The notes: generated from the sequence alone by a model not told the origin. Shown: positions 29,680-40,491, numbered from the stretch's first letter. The stretch is DNA of 64,000 nucleotides from Ruegeria sp. 6PALISEP08 (GCF_001238295.1 NZ_LGXZ01000015.1:1-64000), one strand, 5' to 3'. Made by a program: numbers and translations.

Positions 29680-30561
29680 ATGGGCGACAAGGATGACAGG
29701 TTTCTGGAACGCGGGATCGAGGATTCGCTAGTCACGGACTTCGCGCAGACCCATCGCAAAAGCTATGGTGATTTCCTTCAGCTCAAAACGCTGCTGAACC
29801 TGCAAAAGACCTTTCAGGACCCCGCGCAACCCGATGAGATGCTGTTCATCATCATCCATCAAGTCAGTGAGCTGTGGCTGAAACTGATGCATCACCAACT
29901 GGTCGAAGTGCGCCGGTTTCTGCAGCAGGATGAGTTCGGCCCGGCCATGAAGAACCTGGATCGGATCAAGGCGATCCAGAGACAGTTGATCGCGGCCTGG
30001 GAAACCCTGCTGACCATGACGCCCGCCGATTACATGACGTTCCGGCAAGCTTTGGGCAACTCTTCGGGATTTCAGAGCTATGGGTATCGGCAAATCGAGT
30101 TCATTCTGGGCAACAAGGATCCTTCGACCCTGAAAGTGCACCAGCATGACCCCGAGGTGATGGAGATGCTGAATGCCGCCCTAACCAAACCGTCGCTTTA
30201 TGACGAAGTGCTGCATATGCTGGCCCGTCAGGGATTCGATATGCCCGCGGAACTGATCGAACGCGACTATGCCCAGCCTTACTCTGGTGATCCACGCGTG
30301 GTGCAGATCTGGGTCGAAGTGTTCCGCAATACGGACAAGTACTGGGATCTGTATGCACTGGCTGAAAAACTGATGGACGTGGAAAGCCAGTTTCAGCGTT
30401 GGCGCTTTGACCACGCCACAGCCGTTGAACGCGTGATCGGGATGCAACCGGGTACCGGGGGATCCAGCGGCGTCGCATTTTTGCGCAAAGCACTTGAACT
30501 GCGATTTTTCCACGACCTCTATGATATGCGCACCGAACTTATGTATAGCGAGCAGGGCTGA
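29680..30561 (+). CDS. kynA: Tryptophan 2,3-dioxygenase
   Basis: A 293-residue haem dioxygenase that opens the indole ring of tryptophan to N-formylkynurenine. Typical motifs are YGDFLQLKTLLNLQ near residue 27, EMLFIIIHQVSELWLKLMHHQL near residue 50 (substrate-pocket His), PADYMTFRQALGNSSGFQSYGYRQIE near residue 110 and RFDHATAVERVIGMQPGTGGSSGVAFL with the proximal haem histidine near residue 250. The ATG at 29680 follows GGAGGAG; the longer TTG frame has no support. The next gene starts three bases after its stop and supplies the second step. Confidence 0.96.
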   Translation: MGDKDDRFLERGIEDSLVTDFAQTHRKSYGDFLQLKTLLNLQKTFQDPAQPDEMLFIIIHQVSELWLKLMHHQLVEVRRFLQQDEFGPAMKNLDRIKAIQRQLIAAWETLLTMTPADYMTFRQALGNSSGFQSYGYRQIEFILGNKDPSTLKVHQHDPEVMEMLNAALTKPSLYDEVLHMLARQGFDMPAELIERDYAQPYSGDPRVVQIWVEVFRNTDKYWDLYALAEKLMDVESQFQRWRFDHATAVERVIGMQPGTGGSSGVAFLRKALELRFFHDLYDMRTELMYSEQG

Positions 30562-30564
30562 AAC

Positions 30565-31392
30565 ATGCTGTATCGTGGTTTTTCGCAAACCGAGCTGGAA
30601 CAGGAATATTCCCCAAGCACGATGATCGGCGGCGACCTGTCACCTTATCTTGCAAGCTATCAGGCGCTGAGCGCGCAGGCGCGGTCAGAGTTTCCCGTGC
30701 AGGAAAAGCTGGCTTATGGCGACAGCCCGAACCAGGTTCTGGATTACTTTCCAGCAAAAGGGGCAGGCGCACCGCTGCATGTCTTCATTCACGGCGGCTA
30801 TTGGCAGGCGCTCAGCCAACGAGAGTCGGCGATGATGGCCCCGGCGCTGATTGAGGCAGAACACTCCTTTGCAACTCTGAACTACACACTCGCCCCGGAC
30901 GCGCGGATCGGCGAGATGATCGAGGAATGCCGCGACGCGCTGTTGTGGCTGGCGGCTCAGGCCGGAACGCTTGGGTTCGATCCCTCACGGATCACCTTGT
31001 CAGGGCACAGTGCCGGAGCGCACCTGGCGGCGATGATCATAGCGACCTCGTCTGACGCGCTGGCCAAAGCAGGGCTGCGGATTCGGGATGTGATTCTAAT
31101 CAGCGGTATTTACGATCTGGAGCCTATAAGCCTGATGTCTGTAAACGACCCGCTGCAATTGACACCGGTTGAAGTAAACGACCTCTCGCCCATTCGAAAC
31201 CTTCCCCGACCCGGGCCACGCTATTACGTGACAGTGGCCGAACGGGACACTCCCGAGTTCATCCGCCAAAGCCGCGACTATGCGGAACGGCTGCGCAAGG
31301 CCGGGCATTCCGTCAGCTTCGATCTGAAAAAAGGGATGCAGCATTTTGATATCATCATGCATTCAGAAACGTTTCTGCCCACATCTCGCTAG
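30565..31392 (+). CDS. Kynurenine formamidase-type alpha/beta hydrolase
   Basis: A 275-residue alpha/beta hydrolase. The HGGYW oxyanion motif (VFIHGGYWQALSQRES, near residue 72) and the nucleophile elbow LSGHSAGAHLAAM near residue 148 match the serine-type arylformamidase (AFMID-like) that hydrolyses N-formylkynurenine to kynurenine. The catalytic histidine is probably in GMQHFDIIMH near residue 262. The gene follows kynA by three bases, which strongly supports this role. It differs from the metal-dependent KynB of many bacteria, so no symbol is given. The later pathway genes are not in this window. Confidence 0.87.
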   Translation: MLYRGFSQTELEQEYSPSTMIGGDLSPYLASYQALSAQARSEFPVQEKLAYGDSPNQVLDYFPAKGAGAPLHVFIHGGYWQALSQRESAMMAPALIEAEHSFATLNYTLAPDARIGEMIEECRDALLWLAAQAGTLGFDPSRITLSGHSAGAHLAAMIIATSSDALAKAGLRIRDVILISGIYDLEPISLMSVNDPLQLTPVEVNDLSPIRNLPRPGPRYYVTVAERDTPEFIRQSRDYAERLRKAGHSVSFDLKKGMQHFDIIMHSETFLPTSR

Positions 31393-31667
31393 TCACACGT
31401 GTTGGACGTCTGTCAAATCTGACCTTTGCTTCTAAATCGGAAGCAACCACCACGAACCGGAAAATTGTGGCTGAAACAAAATGGTCCGGTTCGAGCCCGT
31501 AGCAGACGCTCTCTTCAGACCGTGCTATCATTCTGGTGAAGAGGTTTTCAGTCGATGAACACTCCATCGGGCTGACCATTTAGACCCACGCGCAATCGCG
31601 TTGGGTTCAATGTTGCCAACACGAGCGGAAATCTGCGCTGGTGCTCCTCAACACACAGGAAACTGAC

Positions 31668-32144
31668 ATGAAAGAAAGAGACCTCAAGCATTTACGCGAA
31701 ACTATCAGGATAGCGCGGGAAAGCCGTGAGGCTGGCAATCATCCCTTTGGTTCGACGCTGGTCGGTCCAAACGGAGAGATTCTTATCCGTACCGGCAATA
31801 GCTATCGAAAGGACAAGGGTGTCGGCCATGCTGAATTGAATGTCGCCCGGCAGGCGAGTCGTCTCTATGATCCTGAATTCCTGGAAAAATGCACGCTATA
31901 CACCTCTGTAGAACCTTGCTGCATGTGCGCGGGAGCCTGTTACTGGGCCGGAGTCGGCACGGTCGTCTACGGCATGACCGAAAAGCGCCTGGCGGTATTG
32001 ACGCGCGACAATCCGGAAAACTTAACGCTGAATCTGTCCTGCGAGACCGTTTTCAGCGCAGGCCAACGTACCGTCGAAACCCGTGGTCCTTACAGCGAAA
32101 TTGAGGACGAAGTCGCCAAGGGTCACCGAGGTTTTTGGCAATAG
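31668..32144 (+). CDS. Nucleoside/guanine deaminase-like protein
   Basis: A 158-residue zinc deaminase of the cytidine/deoxycytidylate deaminase fold. The zinc site is HAE in VGHAELNVARQ near residue 55 (His ligand, catalytic Glu) and SVEPCCMCAGACYWAG near residue 86 with the PCxxC cysteines. Length and layout suit guanine or nucleoside deaminases; tRNA adenosine deaminase is less likely since that gene usually shows a basic RNA-binding tail. The ATG at 31668 follows AGGAAAC. The 275-base gap upstream holds no gene I can support. Confidence 0.85.
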   Translation: MKERDLKHLRETIRIARESREAGNHPFGSTLVGPNGEILIRTGNSYRKDKGVGHAELNVARQASRLYDPEFLEKCTLYTSVEPCCMCAGACYWAGVGTVVYGMTEKRLAVLTRDNPENLTLNLSCETVFSAGQRTVETRGPYSEIEDEVAKGHRGFWQ

Positions 32145-32337
32145 AGTCGGCAGTCTGGACCGAAAGAGAGGGATTGGCGGGGATTCGAATAACGGATCGA
32201 CCCTTTACGATGGCCGCTGTGTCCCGCAGAGCGGACACTAGGTTAGACAACTTAACGTTTAGGCCAGGATTGTAAGGTGCTTGGTACTGACGAAGCCCAG
32301 AAATACGCAGACTTACGATCGAGTTTTCGCGACCTTC

Positions 32338-32372
32338 AAAAAAAAACAGCGACCCAATCGAGCCGCTGTTTT
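32338..32372 (-). terminator. terminator of the rimP-nusA-infB operon
   Basis: On the minus strand AAAACAGCG and CGCTGTTTT pair around a 12-base loop, and the T-run continues to nine residues. It lies 23 bases after the infB stop. The remaining gap to 32145 contains a hairpin at about 32219-32238 (GTGTCC/GGACAC) and no gene. Confidence 0.82.
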
Positions 32373-32394
32373 CAATCACTAATCCCGAACCACA

Positions 32395-34878
32395 TCAGTC
32401 CAGCGTCCGGGTGACCTCTTCGCGTTCGAAGATTTCGATCACGTCGCCCTGTCGGATATCGTCGTAGTTCTCGAACGCCATACCGCATTCCTGACCCGAC
32501 TGAACCTCGGCCACTTCGTCCTTGAAGCGCTTGAGTGTCTTCAGCGTGCCTTCGTGGATCACCACGTTGTCGCGCAGCAGCCGGACGCCTGCGGAACGGC
32601 GGGCAACGCCTTCGGTGACCAGACAGCCGGCAACCTTGCCAACACCGGTAACCTTGAAGACTTCGCGGATTTCGGCGTACCCGATGAACTTCTCGCGGAT
32701 TTCGGCGCTCAGCAGACCGGATGCGGCGGCTTTCACGTCATCCACAAGGTCATAGATCACCGAGTAATAACGAATCTCGACACCCTTCTGGTTCGCAGTG
32801 TTCCGCGCCGACGCATTGGCACGCACGTTGAAGCCAAGGATCGGCGCACCGGATGCTTCGGCCAGGCCGACATCGGTTTCGGTAATTGCACCTACGCCCG
32901 AGTGCAGCACGCGCACGCGCACTTCGTCGTTGCCGATCTTCTCCATCGCCTGAACGATGGCCTCAGCCGAGCCTTGAACGTCTGCTTTCATCAGAATTGG
33001 CAGTTCGTCGACATTCTCGTCTTCCTTGGCCTTCTGCATCAGCTGCTCAAGGGTGGTCGCGGCACCGGCGGCGGCGCGTTTGTCCTTGGCGGCTTGCTCG
33101 CGGTACTCGGCGATCTCACGGGCTTGTGCTTCGGTCTCGGTCACGTTCAGAACGTCACCAGCCTCTGGCGTGCCGTTCAGACCCAGAACCTCGACCGGGA
33201 CCGACGGGCCAGCTTCCTTGACGCGGTCACCCTTGTCATTGATCAGCGCGCGGACCTTACCGTATTGCTCACCCACGACGAAGATATCACCCTGGCGCAG
33301 CGTGCCGTTCTGAACCAGAACGGTGGCCACGGGGCCACGGCCCACATCCAGCTGCGCCTCGATCACGGCCCCTTGGGCGGCGCGATTCGGGTTGGCTTTC
33401 AGCTCCAGAATCTCTGATTGCAGCGCGATGGCTTCCAGCAGTTCGTCCAGACCCTGACCGGTGATGGCGGACACTTCGACGTCCTGAACCTCACCCGACA
33501 TCTTCTCGACGATCACTTCGTGTTGTAGCAGATCGGTGCGCACCTTGTCCGGGTTGGCACCAGGCTTGTCGACCTTGTTGATCGCCACGATCATCGGCAC
33601 TTCGGCCGCCTTGGCGTGGTTGATCGCCTCGATGGTTTGCGGCATCACCGCGTCATCGGCGGCGACGACCAGAACCACGATATCCGTCACCTGAGCCCCG
33701 CGCGAACGCATCGAGGTAAAGGCCGCGTGGCCCGGTGTATCCAGGAAGGTCAGCGTTGTGCCACCATCGGTTTTCACCTGATAGGCGCCGATATGCTGAG
33801 TAATGCCGCCAGCTTCGCCCGCCACGACGCGTGCGTCGCGGATTGCATCCAGCAGCGAGGTCTTACCGTGGTCGACGTGACCCATGATGGTGATGACCGG
33901 AGGACGCGGCTTCAGATCAGCATCGTCGTCTTCGACTTCTTTGATGACGTCCTCGACATCCGAATCAGAGACACGAGTCACCTTGTGGCCAAATTCTTCG
34001 ATGATCAACTCAGCCGTGTCGGCATCGATGGTTTGGTTCTGCGTTACCATCATGCCCATGTTCATCAGCGATTTGACAACATCGGCCACGCGCTCGGCCA
34101 TACGGTTCGCCAACTCGGAGACCGTAATGGCCTCGGGCAACTGAACGTCACGAATAACCTTTTCCCGCTCAACCGCGCCGCCCATGGCTTTCTGGCGCGC
34201 ACGCTCTTGCTTTCGCTTCATCGCAGCCATTGAGCGTTGGCGGTTGCCTTCGCCACCGGTGGCCTGACCCAGTGTCAGCTTGCCGGACCGACGGTTGTCA
34301 TCACGGCCTTTACCACGATTGCCGCGTTGCTCACGCTCGCGATCGTTTTTCCGAGGCGTCGCAGCCGGTGCAGGCTTGTTGGCCGGGCTGCGGGGTGCAG
34401 CGGCCTTGGGCTCTGCCGGGGCGGCAGGCGCAGCAGCGCGTTGGGCAGCAATTTCAGCCTCTTTGCGCTTGCGTTCTTCTTCTTCGGCCTTGGCGCGGGC
34501 ACGTTCTTCGGCCTCACGCTGCTCGCGTTCCTTGGCTTCCTGTTCCGCACGGCGGCGGGCGCGCTCTTCTTCGCGCGCTTTTTCAGCGGCCTCGCGGGCG
34601 GCGGCCTCTTCAGCCTCGCGCGCCTTGGCTGCTTGCAGCGCTTTCATGCGGCGCGCCATTTCCGCGTCGGAAATACCCGCAGGGCGACGCGACGGATCAC
34701 CCGAAGGTGCAGCACCGCCACCCGGCTTTGCCGCGCCCGGCTTGGGGACCACCACGCGCTTGCGTTTGGTTTCCACCACGACATTCTTGGTGCGTCCGTG
34801 GCTGAAACTCTGTTTCACATTTCCGGGGCGTGCCCCGCCACGAAGACCCAATGTCTTTTTGCCGTCACTATCGCTCAT
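32395..34878 (-). CDS. infB: Translation initiation factor IF-2
   Basis: An 827-residue IF-2 GTPase that places initiator tRNA on the 30S subunit and promotes subunit joining. The N-terminal third (about residues 80-200) is a long charged Ala/Glu/Lys/Arg helix typical of alphaproteobacterial IF-2. The G domain has [23 protein letters not shown] near residue 330, the [16 protein letters not shown] switch, and [13 protein letters not shown]. Domains II-IV follow and end [14 protein letters not shown] ([12 protein letters not shown]). It is the last gene of the operon and is followed by a terminator. Confidence 0.98.
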   Translation of the reverse strand: MSDSDGKKTLGLRGGARPGNVKQSFSHGRTKNVVVETKRKRVVVPKPGAAKPGGGAAPSGDPSRRPAGISDAEMARRMKALQAAKAREAEEAAAREAAEKAREEERARRRAEQEAKEREQREAEERARAKAEEEERKRKEAEIAAQRAAAPAAPAEPKAAAPRSPANKPAPAATPRKNDREREQRGNRGKGRDDNRRSGKLTLGQATGGEGNRQRSMAAMKRKQERARQKAMGGAVEREKVIRDVQLPEAITVSELANRMAERVADVVKSLMNMGMMVTQNQTIDADTAELIIEEFGHKVTRVSDSDVEDVIKEVEDDDADLKPRPPVITIMGHVDHGKTSLLDAIRDARVVAGEAGGITQHIGAYQVKTDGGTTLTFLDTPGHAAFTSMRSRGAQVTDIVVLVVAADDAVMPQTIEAINHAKAAEVPMIVAINKVDKPGANPDKVRTDLLQHEVIVEKMSGEVQDVEVSAITGQGLDELLEAIALQSEILELKANPNRAAQGAVIEAQLDVGRGPVATVLVQNGTLRQGDIFVVGEQYGKVRALINDKGDRVKEAGPSVPVEVLGLNGTPEAGDVLNVTETEAQAREIAEYREQAAKDKRAAAGAATTLEQLMQKAKEDENVDELPILMKADVQGSAEAIVQAMEKIGNDEVRVRVLHSGVGAITETDVGLAEASGAPILGFNVRANASARNTANQKGVEIRYYSVIYDLVDDVKAAASGLLSAEIREKFIGYAEIREVFKVTGVGKVAGCLVTEGVARRSAGVRLLRDNVVIHEGTLKTLKRFKDEVAEVQSGQECGMAFENYDDIRQGDVIEIFEREEVTRTLD

Positions 34879-34886
34879 AAAGCTTC

Positions 34887-35519
34887 TTACCCTTCCGTGC
34901 GGCCCTTGCCGCCGTCATCCGTTTCGCGCAAGCCACGCAGGCGCTGCGCTTCCTCTACAACACGTTTGGCGAGTCCGCCAGAGGCCAAGGCCGCATGAAT
35001 CACCGTTTGGCGCCCAAATGCCTGCCCTAATTCGTCTGCCGTCAGCCAACCGATGTATTTTCCGAAGTGCGGCGTGCTGAGTTTGGACTTGCCGCGCCCC
35101 GATCCATCAATGGCCTGAAGCAGCACTTGCGCCTCTTCCCGGTCTAGCCACGTCTTGACCTTTTCATACCCGGCAACTGCATCGCCGGACTTGCGCGCCA
35201 GGCTGAGCAACTCAACCACACGGCGCGCGATCTGCTTTTCGACCTCTTCGGTCAGGTCCTGTGGCACACTCACCTGCGCCTTGAACCCGCGCGCGAACAA
35301 CTTCTTGCCAATGGCCTTGTCCAACGCGGCGCGATCTGCCGCCACATAGACCCCGCGTCCCGGCAATTTCGCCGCGACATCGGGAACGACTTGACCATCC
35401 GGCCCCATCACAAAGCGGATCAACCCATATTTGGGCTGGACCTCGCCCGTGGCGATGCACTTGCGTTCAGGTCCGTCAGACCGATCCTTATGGACGCCAC
35501 TGCGACCCATACGCGCCAC
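34887..35519 (-). CDS. YlxR-type RNA-binding protein with L7Ae-like C-terminus
   Basis: A 210-residue fusion. The N-terminal YlxR (DUF448) domain shows [21 protein letters not shown] and [19 protein letters not shown] (about residues 17-70), and the central part resembles the L7Ae ribosomal-protein fold ([22 protein letters not shown], about 105-180). YlxR-type proteins lie between nusA and infB in many bacteria and are thought to bind RNA; the fused form is usual in alphaproteobacteria. It starts 13 bases after nusA and ends eight bases before infB. Confidence 0.9.
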   Translation of the reverse strand: MARMGRSGVHKDRSDGPERKCIATGEVQPKYGLIRFVMGPDGQVVPDVAAKLPGRGVYVAADRAALDKAIGKKLFARGFKAQVSVPQDLTEEVEKQIARRVVELLSLARKSGDAVAGYEKVKTWLDREEAQVLLQAIDGSGRGKSKLSTPHFGKYIGWLTADELGQAFGRQTVIHAALASGGLAKRVVEEAQRLRGLRETDDGGKGRTEG

Positions 35520-35532
35520 CCGAGGCCCGAAA

Positions 35533-37152
35533 TCAGGCCCCGACCTCCTCGTCTTCTACGTCGCCGTCGACATCCTCTTCCGCCTGCTCCAGCTCGGCCG
35601 GATCAACCCAGCCCAACATGATGCGTGCGGTCATGACCAGATCCTGTGCCTCTTCCAGCGTCATGCCAAAAGGCTCCAGCACACCGTCATCCTTGATGCG
35701 TTCGCCATCGACCGTGGTCCAGCCACCGGCCAGTTCCCAGTCCGCGCAGGTCGCGAAGTCTTCCAAGGTCTTCACATCGTCCTTGGCCAACGCCTCTACC
35801 ATCTGGGGCGTCAGACCTTCAAATTCAATAAGACTGTCCTCGGCACCCAATGCACGTGCAGCATCCAAAGCTGCCTTGGCCTGTGCTTCCAGGAATTCAC
35901 GCGCGCGTGTCTGAAGCTCCTGCGCGGTACCTTCGTCAACACCGTCGATGACCAACAGCTCATCGATTTCGACATAGGCAACTTCTTCGAGGTTGGTGAA
36001 CCCTTCGGAAACCAGCAGCTGTGCAAAGAATTCGTCCAGGTCCAGGCTGTCCATGAACAGCTTGGTGCGGGCCTCGAACTCCTTCTGACGACGCGCCGAT
36101 TCTTCGGCTTCGGTCATGATGTCGATGTCCAGATTGGTCAGCTGGCTGGCCAGACGCACGTTCTGACCGCGGCGACCAATTGCCAGCGACAGCTGCTCTT
36201 CGGGGACAACAACTTCGATTTTGCCAGCTTCTTCGTCTAGAACCACCTTGGAGACCTCAGCGGGCTGTAGCGCGTTCACCAGGAAGGTCGGCTGATCTTC
36301 GTTCCACGGGATGATATCGATTTTCTCGCCCTGCAGCTCGTTCACAACAGCCTGCACGCGGCTACCGCGCATACCAACACAGGCCCCGACAGGGTCGATC
36401 GATCCGTCATAGGAAATCACAGCGATTTTGGCGCGTGAACCGGGGTCACGTGCCACTGCCTTGACCTCGATGATGCCGTCATAGATTTCCGGCACTTCCA
36501 TCTTGAACAGCTCGGCCATAAATTCGGGCGCGGTGCGCGACAGGAAGATCTGGTGGCCACGAACCTCGCGGCGGACTTCCTTGATATACGCACGCACACG
36601 GTCATTCGGGCGATAGCTTTCGCGACCGATCTTGTCGTTGCGGCGCAGAACGGCTTCGGCCCCGCCCAGATCGACTATGACGTTGCCAAATTCCTCGCGC
36701 TTGACGGCACCGTTGATGATGGTACCTGCGCGATCCTTGAATTCTTCGTACTGGCGATCCCGCTCGGCTTCGCGGACCTTCTGCAGGATAACCTGCTTGG
36801 CGGACTGAGCGGCGATTCGGCCCATTTCGACCGGGGGAACTTCTTCGACATAGACGTTTCCGACTTCGGGCGCTTCCATGTACTGACGCGCCTGCTCGAC
36901 GGTCATCTCGGCCTGATAATTTTCCAGCTCTTCATCCTCAACCACGGTGCGGACGCGGGTGAAGGTCGCCTTGCCGGTTTTGCGGTCGATGCTGACACGG
37001 ATGTCCATTTCCGCGCCGTAACGGCTCTTGGCGGCACGGGCGAGCGATTCCTCCATCGCTTCGACGACCAGACCGGGGTCGATCATCTTTTCGCGGGCCA
37101 CGGCCTCGGCGGTCTGCAGCAGCTCCAGCTGGTTGGCTGAGGTGATTGCCAT
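35533..37152 (-). CDS. nusA: Transcription termination/antitermination protein NusA
   Basis: A 539-residue NusA that binds RNA polymerase and nascent RNA to modulate pausing, termination and antitermination. The N-terminal polymerase-binding domain covers about 1-125, S1 about 135-200 ([27 protein letters not shown]), then two KH domains with [35 protein letters not shown] and [13 protein letters not shown]. Two helix-hairpin-helix-like repeats follow, and the tail is strongly acidic. Its ATG overlaps the rimP stop by one base. Confidence 0.97.
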   Translation of the reverse strand: MAITSANQLELLQTAEAVAREKMIDPGLVVEAMEESLARAAKSRYGAEMDIRVSIDRKTGKATFTRVRTVVEDEELENYQAEMTVEQARQYMEAPEVGNVYVEEVPPVEMGRIAAQSAKQVILQKVREAERDRQYEEFKDRAGTIINGAVKREEFGNVIVDLGGAEAVLRRNDKIGRESYRPNDRVRAYIKEVRREVRGHQIFLSRTAPEFMAELFKMEVPEIYDGIIEVKAVARDPGSRAKIAVISYDGSIDPVGACVGMRGSRVQAVVNELQGEKIDIIPWNEDQPTFLVNALQPAEVSKVVLDEEAGKIEVVVPEEQLSLAIGRRGQNVRLASQLTNLDIDIMTEAEESARRQKEFEARTKLFMDSLDLDEFFAQLLVSEGFTNLEEVAYVEIDELLVIDGVDEGTAQELQTRAREFLEAQAKAALDAARALGAEDSLIEFEGLTPQMVEALAKDDVKTLEDFATCADWELAGGWTTVDGERIKDDGVLEPFGMTLEEAQDLVMTARIMLGWVDPAELEQAEEDVDGDVEDEEVGA

Positions 37153-37742
37153 CAGTTCGTCTCCTCTTCGGACCCTTCGGTCTCAATCTCGTCGAAAGCG
37201 TTTTCGTTCAGGGCGCCCGCGTCTTTGCGCTGGCGCAGCATTTCCTTGATCAGATCATCGGTCAGGACCAGCTTGGCATCGCTGAGCCAGTCAAATTGCA
37301 GACCGATGGTGATCGTTTCATCTCCCTCGGGGATGTTGATCAGAACCTCATCCCCCTCGATCCCAGCCAATTCACCCTTGAATCGGCGGCGGCCGTCAAT
37401 CATTTCGGCGGTCTCAACCTTGGCCTCATAGCCTTCGAACGCCTCGAAGTCCTTCAGACGAGTCAAAGGACGGTCGATACCAGGGCTGGACACCTCAAGC
37501 GTATAGGCGTCGAGGATCGGGTCCTCGACGTCCAGCGTGGCGCTGACCGCGTTCGAGATTTCCGCGCAGTCATCAACTTCGATACCGCCGTCGGGCTTGT
37601 CAGCCATGATCTGCATGGTGGTCTGCTTGCCGCTCATCAGGCGGATACGGACGAGCTCGTACCCCAGATCCTCAATCACGGGGGTTATGATCTCGGCCAG
37701 TCGCCGGTCGATGGCAGCCTTGGCTATCAGGTCGTTTGTCAT
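37152..37742 (-). CDS. rimP: Ribosome maturation factor RimP
   Basis: A 196-residue RimP needed for 30S subunit maturation. The N-terminal domain shows [18 protein letters not shown] and the conserved [42 protein letters not shown] (about residues 52-97). The C-terminal SH3-like domain is present, with an acidic tail. It is the first gene of the rimP-nusA-ylxR-infB operon. A terminator-like hairpin lies only 27 bases upstream of its start codon. Confidence 0.96.
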   Translation of the reverse strand: MTNDLIAKAAIDRRLAEIITPVIEDLGYELVRIRLMSGKQTTMQIMADKPDGGIEVDDCAEISNAVSATLDVEDPILDAYTLEVSSPGIDRPLTRLKDFEAFEGYEAKVETAEMIDGRRRFKGELAGIEGDEVLINIPEGDETITIGLQFDWLSDAKLVLTDDLIKEMLRQRKDAGALNENAFDEIETEGSEEETN

Positions 37743-37769
37743 CTGGTGCTCTACCCTTCAATCGGGCAC

Positions 37770-37792
37770 AAAAAAACGGGCGCGCGGCCCGT
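37770..37792 (-). terminator. terminator or attenuator just upstream of rimP
   Basis: On the minus strand ACGGGC and GCCCGT pair around a five-base loop, followed by seven T residues. It ends 28 bases before the rimP start. It may only stop transcription from the solute-binding-protein gene at 37901, but the 27 bases left are too few for a full promoter before rimP, so it may sit inside the rimP operon leader. Confidence 0.75.
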
Positions 37793-37900
37793 CGAATTTT
37801 CCGGTGGAGCCTTGAACCAGAAGTCCAACGCGCCGCTGTTGAAACTGCATATACGCAGGATGGTCCGAGTCTGCAACCCCTGGCGGGTTCACAATCGGAT

Positions 37901-38722
37901 TTACGCCATCCACCACCGTTCGGCGATACGGCCATCGTCCAAAGCCGAGGGCCCTGCGATCTGACGTGGCATCCCGACAGCGCCAGCCACGGCAAGAGCC
38001 ATGTCCGCCTCAGACGGATGGAACCGCAGACCGCGCACGTCCTGCATTTCGGCCCTGTCCGGCAACGCCGCAACGTCGACATAGCCGTCGCGCAGTGCTT
38101 CGGCCCGCACCCTGGCATCCGGAATCACTATAACTTCAATCGCATCGACCCACCCGGCCTGACCATCCTTGTAATGTCCTGCCACTCGACGTCCGAGGAA
38201 GTGTCGCCCGTCCTCGGCCCGTTCAACGCGGTAACACCCGGTGCCATTGGCGGCCTGCAACGGCGAAACAGTTTGACCTATGCGCGTGATGACAAACCGA
38301 CTGTCTGCCAACATGAAGGGCAGGCCCGGATTGGCCTGAGCCAGTTCCAGTCGCAGGCGATTGGGGGCCAGAACCTCGACGTGACCAACGTCCGCCAAAA
38401 CGGCCAGAATGTCCGTAACCTCCAACGGTTCTCCGTCATGGAACACCGCATCATCGCGCAGATCAAATGTCCAGACCCGTGCTTCGGCATCGGTTTGCCA
38501 CCCCGTTGCAAGTTCGCCCCGCAGCGTTCCGTCGGGCGCGATCTCGGTCAATGTGTCGAAGACAGCCCCGCGCGCCACCTGTTCCAGACTGTCGTCGCGG
38601 GGAACGGCCAGACGCAAAGTCCCGCCCTTTTTGGGCGTATCAGCCAAGGACGCTCCCGTCGCCGCCAACAGCGCAGCAGCAGCACCCGAGGCAAACAGAG
38701 CACGGCGGTCAATCCGGGTCAT
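37901..38722 (-). CDS. Short family-5 extracellular solute-binding protein
   Basis: A 273-residue periplasmic protein with a twin-arginine-like signal (MTRIDRRALFASGAAAALLAATGASLA) and an SBP_bac_5 (oligopeptide/nickel-binding) N-lobe: KKGGTLRLAVPRDDSL, FDTLTEIAPDGTLRGELATGWQTDAEARVWTFDLRDDAVFHDG. Full-length family members run about 500 residues, so this is little more than half. There is no permease or ATPase gene nearby. The start overlaps the stop of the iminopeptidase gene (ATGA). It may be a degenerate transporter part or a binding protein with a new role. Confidence 0.82.
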   Translation of the reverse strand: MTRIDRRALFASGAAAALLAATGASLADTPKKGGTLRLAVPRDDSLEQVARGAVFDTLTEIAPDGTLRGELATGWQTDAEARVWTFDLRDDAVFHDGEPLEVTDILAVLADVGHVEVLAPNRLRLELAQANPGLPFMLADSRFVITRIGQTVSPLQAANGTGCYRVERAEDGRHFLGRRVAGHYKDGQAGWVDAIEVIVIPDARVRAEALRDGYVDVAALPDRAEMQDVRGLRFHPSEADMALAVAGAVGMPRQIAGPSALDDGRIAERWWMA

Positions 38723-39696
38723 GCCACACCCTCCGCCACGCGATCCATGATGCGCACAAGCTCGGCGCTGATGCCGGGTTCAGACAACGCATGGCCCGCC
38801 CGCCGGACCACCTTCAACTCGGCATTTGGCCAGCGTTCGGCCAGGTTCCAGGCGGCCTGAGGCGGGCAGATCATGTCATACCGCCCCTGTACGATGTTGC
38901 CGGGAATGTGCGCGATCCGGTCCATCTGTTCCAGAATTTGCCCATCCGTTTCCAGAAAGGCTCTGTTGATGAAATAGTGATTCTCGAGTCGCGCAAAAGT
39001 TCGGGCGTATTCGCCCGGGCTTTCGCCAACCGCCCCGTTGGTATGGATCGAGGCCAGCGCATTTTCCCAATGCGACCATGCGCGCGCGTACAGAATCTCG
39101 GTCGCCCGATCGCCCGAAAACAGACGCTTGTTGTATGCGGCGATGGTATCGTCCAGCTCACCATCGGGCAGCAGAGCGGTGAATTTCTGCCAGAGCTCAG
39201 GCCAGAACCGGCCAGCCCCGCCGCCATAGAACCAATCCAGCTCGGCCTGTGTGGCCAGAAACACACCGCGCAGCACCAAACGACTGACCCGGTCAGGATG
39301 CGTCTGTGCATAGATCAGCGCCAGTGTCGCCCCCCAACTGCCGCCAAACACGATCCACTCATCAATTTCGAACAAATCGCGCAAACGTTCGATATCGGCG
39401 ACAAGATGCCACGTCGTATTGTTTTCGACCGACGCCGTGGGTCTGGACCGACCACATCCGCGCTGATCAAACAGAATCACCCTGAAAGTGCGCGGATCGA
39501 AATACCGCCGCATCGCAGGGCTGCAGCCGCCGCCCGGGCCCCCATGCAGGATGACAATCGGTATCCCATCGGGATTGCCGCATTGTTCCACATAAATACG
39601 GTGTCCATCGCCCATATCGACCACACGCTGATCGAAAGGATCGATCGGCGGGTACAGATATTGAACTGCGCGCTTTTGGTCCGGGTACTTGTCCAT
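38719..39696 (-). CDS. pip: Proline iminopeptidase
   Basis: A 325-residue alpha/beta hydrolase that removes N-terminal proline from peptides. Family S33 motifs are VILHGGPGGGCSP near residue 45, ILFDQRGCGRSRP near residue 75, and the nucleophile in FGGSWGATLALIYAQTHP near residue 110; the catalytic histidine is in RRAGHALSEPG near residue 302. The ATG giving MDKYPDQKRAVQYLYPPIDPF is the family N-terminus; the longer frame overlaps ubiG. It is divergent from ubiG and translationally coupled to the binding-protein gene. Confidence 0.95.
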   Translation of the reverse strand: MDKYPDQKRAVQYLYPPIDPFDQRVVDMGDGHRIYVEQCGNPDGIPIVILHGGPGGGCSPAMRRYFDPRTFRVILFDQRGCGRSRPTASVENNTTWHLVADIERLRDLFEIDEWIVFGGSWGATLALIYAQTHPDRVSRLVLRGVFLATQAELDWFYGGGAGRFWPELWQKFTALLPDGELDDTIAAYNKRLFSGDRATEILYARAWSHWENALASIHTNGAVGESPGEYARTFARLENHYFINRAFLETDGQILEQMDRIAHIPGNIVQGRYDMICPPQAAWNLAERWPNAELKVVRRAGHALSEPGISAELVRIMDRVAEGVA

Positions 39697-39744
39697 TATG
39701 GCCCTATATAGTCCTTTAGCGTAAAAGAGCACACGGAGACAGGA

Positions 39745-40491
39745 ATGCAAGCGCATCCGAACACGGTGGACCCATCCGAGATCGCAAAATTCGAGGCGAT
39801 GGCGGCAGAATGGTGGGATCCCCATGGGAAATTCAAACCTTTGCACATGCTCAATCCGTGCCGTCTGGATTATATCACACAGCAGATTGCGGGTGAGTTT
39901 GACCGCGATCTGAAGGCGCCGAACCCGTTCAAGGGCCTGCGCCTGCTGGATATCGGCTGCGGCGGCGGCTTGTTGAGCGAACCGATAGCCCGTTTAGGGG
40001 CCGAGGTCGTGGGTGCTGACGCTGCTGAGGGCAATCTACCTGTGGCGCGTATCCATGCGGAGCAATCCGGGCTTGAGATCGACTACCGCCACACCACGGC
40101 CGAGGACATGGCTGCCGCAGGCGAGCAATTCGACGTGGTGCTGAACATGGAGGTCGTCGAGCATGTAGCCGATCCTTTAGGCTTCCTGACCGCGTCGCAG
40201 CAGCTGTTGAAACCCGGCGGGTTGTTGCTCTGCTCGACTATCAACCGCAACCCGAAATCCTATGCGATGGCCATTTTCGGGGCCGAGGTCGTCATGCGCT
40301 GGTTGCCGCGCGGCACGCACGAATGGAACAAGTTCATCACTCCGGATGAATTGTTCGACCTGCTGCGTCAGGCCGGATTGGAGCCGGTAGACCGCAAGGG
40401 TTTCGTCTTCAACCCGATCCTCTGGAGCTGGTCGATCTCGGACCGGGATTTGAGTGTAAATTATGTGACGGCGAGTGTGAAGCCGGGGTGA
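39745..40491 (+). CDS. ubiG: Ubiquinone biosynthesis O-methyltransferase
   Basis: A 248-residue SAM-dependent methyltransferase that performs both O-methylations in ubiquinone biosynthesis. It starts with [39 protein letters not shown], the family signature; SAM motif I is [22 protein letters not shown] near residue 68, and EVVEHVADP and [14 protein letters not shown] follow. A GGAGACAGG precedes the ATG. It shares a 48-base divergent promoter region with pip. Confidence 0.97.
   Translation: MQAHPNTVDPSEIAKFEAMAAEWWDPHGKFKPLHMLNPCRLDYITQQIAGEFDRDLKAPNPFKGLRLLDIGCGGGLLSEPIARLGAEVVGADAAEGNLPVARIHAEQSGLEIDYRHTTAEDMAAAGEQFDVVLNMEVVEHVADPLGFLTASQQLLKPGGLLLCSTINRNPKSYAMAIFGAEVVMRWLPRGTHEWNKFITPDELFDLLRQAGLEPVDRKGFVFNPILWSWSISDRDLSVNYVTASVKPG

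Noticed and set aside
32161..32240. tRNA-like 3' end (GATTCGAAT with GC-rich flank) on the minus strand, possible attachment site
   Set aside because: The T-arm does not pair, and no acceptor or anticodon arm can be drawn; there is no integrase gene nearby.
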